A stretch of 45,166 nt of DNA from positions 1 through 45,166 of the forward strand of contig CAYUNT010000010.1 of the NCBI GenBank assembly GCA_964446285.1. The letters run 5' to 3'. The DNA is from CAYUNT01 sp964446285. Lineage in GTDB: Bacteria; Sumerlaeota; Sumerlaeia; SLMS01; CAYUNT01. The translations under genes and the position numbers were made by a program. The notes beneath the pieces are model-generated. The model was not told where the DNA came from, searched no databases, and was given only the letters and a program-made list of their open reading frames with translations. Below, one piece after another: positions 41,726 through 45,166 of this stretch; the stretch's first letter is position 1, and each line of letters starts with the position of its first letter.

Positions 41726-42892
41726 TGTCTTTTTTGACGTGGATGCCGTTTTGGCAGCGCCGCCCGATGCGCTGACGCCGGCGGCAGCGGCGGCTCCGTT
41801 GGATTTGTTTAGTGTATCGCGCGGGTAACTGCCAAGGATGCGGATCATCTGGCAATGCTGGCCGAGCGATTCGACCACGTGGCTGACTTTCGGGTCCTGG
41901 ATGTGCCCTTCGATGTCCACGAAAAATACATAATCCCAGGCGCGACGCTTGGTTGGGCGCGATTCGATTTTCGAAAGATTGATCCCCGCGCGCGCAAAGG
42001 GCTTGAGCAGTTCATACAACGCCCCGGGCGTGTCGGGAACCGAAAACATCACCGAGGTTTTTGAGTCTTCCCACAGCGCAGGGTCGGCGCCCGGACGCTG
42101 GGCATCGCGTTTCGAGATCACGAGGAACCGCGTGACGTTGTCGTGCGTGTCTGCGATGTCGCGCGCGACGATCTTCAGCCCATACAGATCGGCGGCGAGT
42201 TCGCTCGCGATGGCCGCGCCGTGCTTGTCGCGTTTGGCCCGCTGCACGCCAAGCGCCGTCGAGGCCACTTCGATGGCTTCGGCGCGCGGCAGGTTCTCGC
42301 GCAGCCACACGGCGCATTGCAAAAAACCCTGCGGATGCGAATAGACGCGCTTTATCGAACTCATCGGCCCGGCGCAGAGTAAATTCTGGCGGATCGAGAG
42401 CATGACCTCCTGGCAGACCTTGACGTCGTTTTCGAGGAAGTTATCGAGCGTGGCATGGACAATGCCGCCCATCGAGTTTTCGATCGGGACCAGGCCGAAA
42501 TCCACCCAGTCGCGCACGACGGCGAGGAAGATGTCGCGCACGGTGCTGCACGGAACGAACGCAACGCTCGACCCGAAGGCGCGGACGGCGGCCAGATGCG
42601 AGAAGGTGGCTTCGGGGCCGAGGAATCCGACCTTTTGCGGAGCCTGGAGCGCGAGGCTGGCGGAGAGGATTTCGCGATAGACCTGGCGCAGGCCGTCGGC
42701 GGGGAAGGCGCCGTTGGAGAACCGCGTGATTTTTTCGATGACGCGGGCGTGGCGCGCGGGGTCGTAGGCCGGGACTTTGAGCGAGGCCTTGGCGGCGGCC
42801 ACATTGCGCGCCAGCCCGGCCCGCTCATCGAGCAGACGGACGATCTCGCGATCCACGCGGTCGATTTCCTTGCGAAGCGAATCCAGGTCCAT
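41720..42892 (-). CDS. pheA: bifunctional chorismate mutase/prephenate dehydratase (P-protein)
   Basis: Converts chorismate to prephenate and then phenylpyruvate in phenylalanine synthesis. 390 residues. Residues 1-85 are an AroQ-type chorismate mutase (LDSLRKEIDRVDREIVRLLDERAGLA). Residues about 88-270 are prephenate dehydratase (KVGFLGPEATFSHLAA, GLVPIENSMGGIVHATLDNF and THDNVTRFLVI, the essential TRF). Residues about 280-355 are a regulatory ACT domain with PGALYELLKPFARAGINLSKIESRPTKRRAWDYVFFVD, where ESRP is the phenylalanine-binding signature, so feedback inhibition is expected. A non-conserved Ala/Ser/Lys tail of about 25 residues closes it. No clear ribosome site before the ATG at 42892. 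Confidence 0.97.
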   Translation of the reverse strand: MDLDSLRKEIDRVDREIVRLLDERAGLARNVAAAKASLKVPAYDPARHARVIEKITRFSNGAFPADGLRQVYREILSASLALQAPQKVGFLGPEATFSHLAAVRAFGSSVAFVPCSTVRDIFLAVVRDWVDFGLVPIENSMGGIVHATLDNFLENDVKVCQEVMLSIRQNLLCAGPMSSIKRVYSHPQGFLQCAVWLRENLPRAEAIEVASTALGVQRAKRDKHGAAIASELAADLYGLKIVARDIADTHDNVTRFLVISKRDAQRPGADPALWEDSKTSVMFSVPDTPGALYELLKPFARAGINLSKIESRPTKRRAWDYVFFVDIEGHIQDPKVSHVVESLGQHCQMIRILGSYPRDTLNKSNGAAAAAGVSASGGAAKTASTSKKTS

Positions 42893-43221
42893 GAGACAAC
42901 TCGCGAAGTGGGATATAGAAAAAGGAAAGAAACAGGAAAATGGAAAAACAGCCCCAAGCGAAGGGCAGTTTCGCTGCGGTTCTCTTGCAGTTCAGTTAAT
43001 GATTAACGAAAGCCGAATGCGCCTGTATGGCGCGCACCGGCCCTTTTGCGTATCCCAGACGAAACCATACACGCAAGAGACGAATGGAAAACGCGAGTGC
43101 GGAGCCTCGCGATCCCAGTCGCCCGCTGCACAAGAGACGAATGCCTTACGCAAATAGAATTGATCGGGCATCAGATAAAATCCCGGATGACGCGCGGGGC
43201 GGCAGGGGGCAGAGTGCGCAC
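42893..43221. other. divergent intergenic region with REP-like copies
   Basis: A 329-base gap between pheA (minus) and the foldase gene (plus). It holds direct repeats of AGAGACGAATG about 57 bases apart (near 43075 and 43133), which flank copy 2 of the 27-bp element (43092-43118). No gene is recognised. Confidence 0.55.
43092..43118. repeat. 27-bp REP-like element, copy 2
   Basis: Identical to 5916-5942 over 27 bases. The stem CGCGAG/CTCGCG encloses TGCGGAGC. Confidence 0.8.
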
Positions 43222-44328
43222 ATGAACTTGCGGGGGACTGTTCCGCTTTTATGTCTCGGCTGGATTGCGCTGGCGCTTGGAGTTTGCCTTGCCGCGCCCA
43301 TCGCCATCCGGGATTCGTCGCGCGAGATGCCGCTAGATCGCGTGGTGGCCGAGGTGGATGGCGAAATCGTTACGGCGCGCGATCTCGCTTTCTGGATGTG
43401 GGAGGCGCGCGTGCAGTCGGCGGAATACGCGCATCTGGAGGACGCCGGCCTGTCGCCCATCGTCCTGCGCCGTCTGGCGGACGAAATCCTCGTTGCGAAC
43501 TGGGCGGAGTGGCGTTTGCGCGAGGCGGACGACGCCGAGATCGACCGCGCGGCCGATGCGTCGCTTCGCGGATTGCGGCGTCTGGCTCCGGCGCGCGGGG
43601 CGTTCGAGGACTGGCTGCGCGAGGCCGGCTGGTCCCCCACCGAAGTCCGCACCTATTTGCGCGCCCGCGAACGCCGTCTGTGGTTTATCCGCATGGCGCT
43701 TGCCTCGCGCGCGGGCGTCCGGCCCGAACAAATGAACCGCACCGAGCGCACCGCCGCCGAATCCTCCGAACGGCCCGTGCGATTCCGCCTGCGCCACATT
43801 CTCATCCCTTGCGGACCGAATTACGGAAAAATAGCAGCGCCCTCCGCCGGAGCCAGCGAAACCGCCCTTGGCTCGCGAGCATCCGCGACTGCCGCAGCTG
43901 ATTTTGAAACCTCGCGCGCACTGATTCGGGCGCTGGCACTGCGGCGCGAAATCCTCGCCGGACTCCCCTTTGCCGAGGCCGCCGTGCTTTATTCGAGCGA
44001 CGCCGCCACGCGCCGCGAGGGCGGACTGATCGGCTGGGTGGACGCCGCCTCGCTCCACCCCGCGCTGGCGCAAGCCGCCTCTGGGCTGGCGATCGACGCT
44101 GTCTCGGCCCCGGCGCGAACTCCCGAGGGCTGGCATTTGGTGCAGGTGCTCGATTATGACACGCCCGCAAGCCTCGCGCGCGTGCGACGCATCGAACGCG
44201 AGTTCAGCGGCGTCCTCGCGGAATTGACCAAAGAAAAAACCATCCGCCTGGCCGAAGGAGTGCAGATGGCCGATCCCGGCAGCGTGGATAGCGCGGCAGG
44301 CGCGAGCGGCGAGGAAGTCACCAAGTAA
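43222..44328 (+). CDS. exported parvulin-type peptidyl-prolyl isomerase (SurA/PrsA-like)
   Basis: A 368-residue exported foldase. The ATG at 43222 opens a signal peptide (LLCLGWIALALGVCLAAP, to about residue 25). Residues about 35-180 are a SurA-N-like helical domain beginning RVVAEVDGEIVTARDLAFWMW. Residues about 190-320 are a PpiC/rotamase domain: RFRLRHILIP, an Ala/Ser-rich insertion (about 210-240), then FAEAAVLYSSDAATRREGGLIGWVDAASL and APARTPEGWHLVQVLDYD. The insertion after RHILI is longer than in typical parvulins. The role is folding of periplasmic or outer-membrane proteins. The C-terminal tail is Ala/Ser/Gly-rich. Confidence 0.85.
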   Translation: MNLRGTVPLLCLGWIALALGVCLAAPIAIRDSSREMPLDRVVAEVDGEIVTARDLAFWMWEARVQSAEYAHLEDAGLSPIVLRRLADEILVANWAEWRLREADDAEIDRAADASLRGLRRLAPARGAFEDWLREAGWSPTEVRTYLRARERRLWFIRMALASRAGVRPEQMNRTERTAAESSERPVRFRLRHILIPCGPNYGKIAAPSAGASETALGSRASATAAADFETSRALIRALALRREILAGLPFAEAAVLYSSDAATRREGGLIGWVDAASLHPALAQAASGLAIDAVSAPARTPEGWHLVQVLDYDTPASLARVRRIEREFSGVLAELTKEKTIRLAEGVQMADPGSVDSAAGASGEEVTK

Positions 44329-44670
44329 AATCATCGAAGACGACATCAGCAGCGCCATCCGGCGGCAGGCGGCGGCAATGGGTCATTCGCGCCGGCGAAA
44401 AGGAAGCGAATGGCGCAAAAGGATACACTGCCTGGGTGCAGGTTTTTGGGGGTGTCCATTTCGCCCATTTCGCGCAATTTAGCCTTATCCGCGCAATGCT
44501 GTTGAGTTTGCGTTCCGAAAGTCGCCATCGGCGCGGCGCAGGCCGCGAAGCCAGCCCGGAGAATTGGAGGGTTGCATTGGCGGCCCGAATTTTGCTAATA
44601 AAGGCGTTTGGGAATTTCGGCGGGTTGTTTCGCCGAAGACCTTTTTTCTGAATTTCAGGTGATGAGTTCC
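44329..44670. other. intergenic region upstream of the FmdB gene
   Basis: A 342-base gap with no gene. A plausible promoter is TTGCAT (44572-44577), 18 bases, TAATAA (44596-44601), with a start near 44608. Confidence 0.5.
44572..44601 (+). promoter_or_regulatory. possible promoter of the FmdB-type gene
   Basis: TTGCAT and TAATAA with an 18-base spacer, 70 bases before the coding start. Matches are fair, not perfect. Confidence 0.45.
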
Positions 44671-45042
44671 ATGCCCAAATACGACTATCAGTGCGAATCG
44701 TGCGGAAAAACTTTCGAGGTGGAGCATGCGATGTCTGCCGCTGGTCCCGACAAGTGCCCTAAATGCGGCACGCGCGGAACCGTGCACCGTCTGCTCAGCG
44801 CCGGTTCCGGCCTGATATTCAAAGGAAGCGGTTTTTATATCACGGATTACGCGCGCAAAAACGGCGGCAATCCATCGAGCTCCGGTTCATCGGGCGGAAA
44901 CGGATCGGGCGGAAACGGCTCAGGGAAAAGCGCCACGGAGAAGTCCGCGGAGAGCAAGGCGTCTGACACGGCATCAGCCAAAGCCCCTGAGAAGACAGCC
45001 GCTCCCGCCGCCGCTCCGGCTGGCGCATCAAGCGGTTCCTGA
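44671..45042 (+). CDS. FmdB-type zinc ribbon protein
   Basis: A 123-residue small protein of the FmdB/CxxC zinc-ribbon family. The core MPKYDYQCESCGKTFEVEH and DKCPKCGTRGTVHRLLS gives two CxxC pairs forming one zinc site, followed by the family's FKGSGFYITDYARKN. The C-terminal half (about 60-123) is Ser/Gly- then Ala/Lys-rich and probably disordered. The ATG at 44671 is preferred because the family starts MPKY/MPTY and an AGGTGATG (44658-44665) stands before it; an ATG three codons earlier is also open. Function of the family is unclear; regulation or metal sensing has been proposed. Confidence 0.88.
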   Translation: MPKYDYQCESCGKTFEVEHAMSAAGPDKCPKCGTRGTVHRLLSAGSGLIFKGSGFYITDYARKNGGNPSSSGSSGGNGSGGNGSGKSATEKSAESKASDTASAKAPEKTAAPAAAPAGASSGS

Positions 45043-45074
45043 TCTTTTACGTTCCCAGCCCGAACGTTGCATTT

Positions 45075-45157
45075 TAACCGCGAACAACGCGAAAAAACGC
45101 GAAAGAAGATTCTTTCTTTCTCGTCCTTTTTGTGTTTTTACGACAAAATTCTTTTTT
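45075..45157. repeat. ACGCGAAAA-type repeat hairpin after the FmdB gene
   Basis: AACCGCGAACAACGCGAAAAAACGCGAAAG on the left faces CTTTCTTTCTCGTCC...TTTTTGTG on the right, the same arrangement as at 31031-31114 and 41641-41725, here 30 bases after a plus-strand stop codon. Confidence 0.55.
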
Positions 45158-45166
45158 CCATCTCAT

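Overview
The window is a G+C-rich (about 60% by eye) bacterial chromosome segment with about 35 protein genes. It has no rRNA, tRNA, prophage or insertion sequence that I can recognise. The host is probably Gram-negative: there is a heptose-phosphate adenylyltransferase and there are many exported proteins. Yet it also carries an Asp23/AmaP pair best known from Gram-positives. Together with dense intergenic mini-repeats and many low-identity, extended proteins, this suggests an uncultivated lineage, possibly near Sumerlaeota, Hydrogenedentota or the PVC group. That placement is an inference and weakly held.

Layout. 0.2-5.6 kb (minus strand): a sodium:solute symporter, an RsmB-type rRNA methyltransferase swollen by repeat-derived sequence, and an exported protein. 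6.2-17.8 kb (plus): a GH38 alpha-mannosidase-like enzyme, two exported thioredoxin-fold proteins, glycogen synthase behind a striking tandem operator, D-lyxose isomerase, a peptidase M14/amidohydrolase fusion, and CoaX. 17.8-19.7 kb (minus): a GT4 glycosyltransferase and Rpe. 20.5 kb: a tiny lysine/alanine-rich basic protein with its own terminator. 21-24 kb (minus): GAPDH and a CPA2 antiporter. 24.4-31 kb (plus): AccB, AccC, Asp23, AmaP, heptose adenylyltransferase, a stand-alone UvrD-type tudor domain, GatC and NagA. 31.1-38.3 kb (minus): an ABC permease, a SHOCT-like membrane protein, a giant fusion protein, and NadC. 38.6-45 kb: a DUF4855-like protein, a kelch-thioredoxin protein, PheA (minus), a parvulin-type foldase and an FmdB zinc ribbon.

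Most genes are central metabolism (carbohydrate storage and interconversion, fatty-acid initiation, NAD, CoA and phenylalanine synthesis) and envelope functions. The outstanding item is the 1367-residue protein at 33134-37237. It joins a DnaG-like CHC2 zinc finger to about 1000 residues of TPR-like helices and a complete DnaA-type AAA+ module without the DnaA DNA-binding domain. Its stop codon overlaps the start of a membrane protein gene.

The second theme is a set of short tandem repeats with periods of 7 or 9 bp, often closed into hairpins. They fill many intergenic gaps and have entered the reading frames of RsmB and the antiporter.
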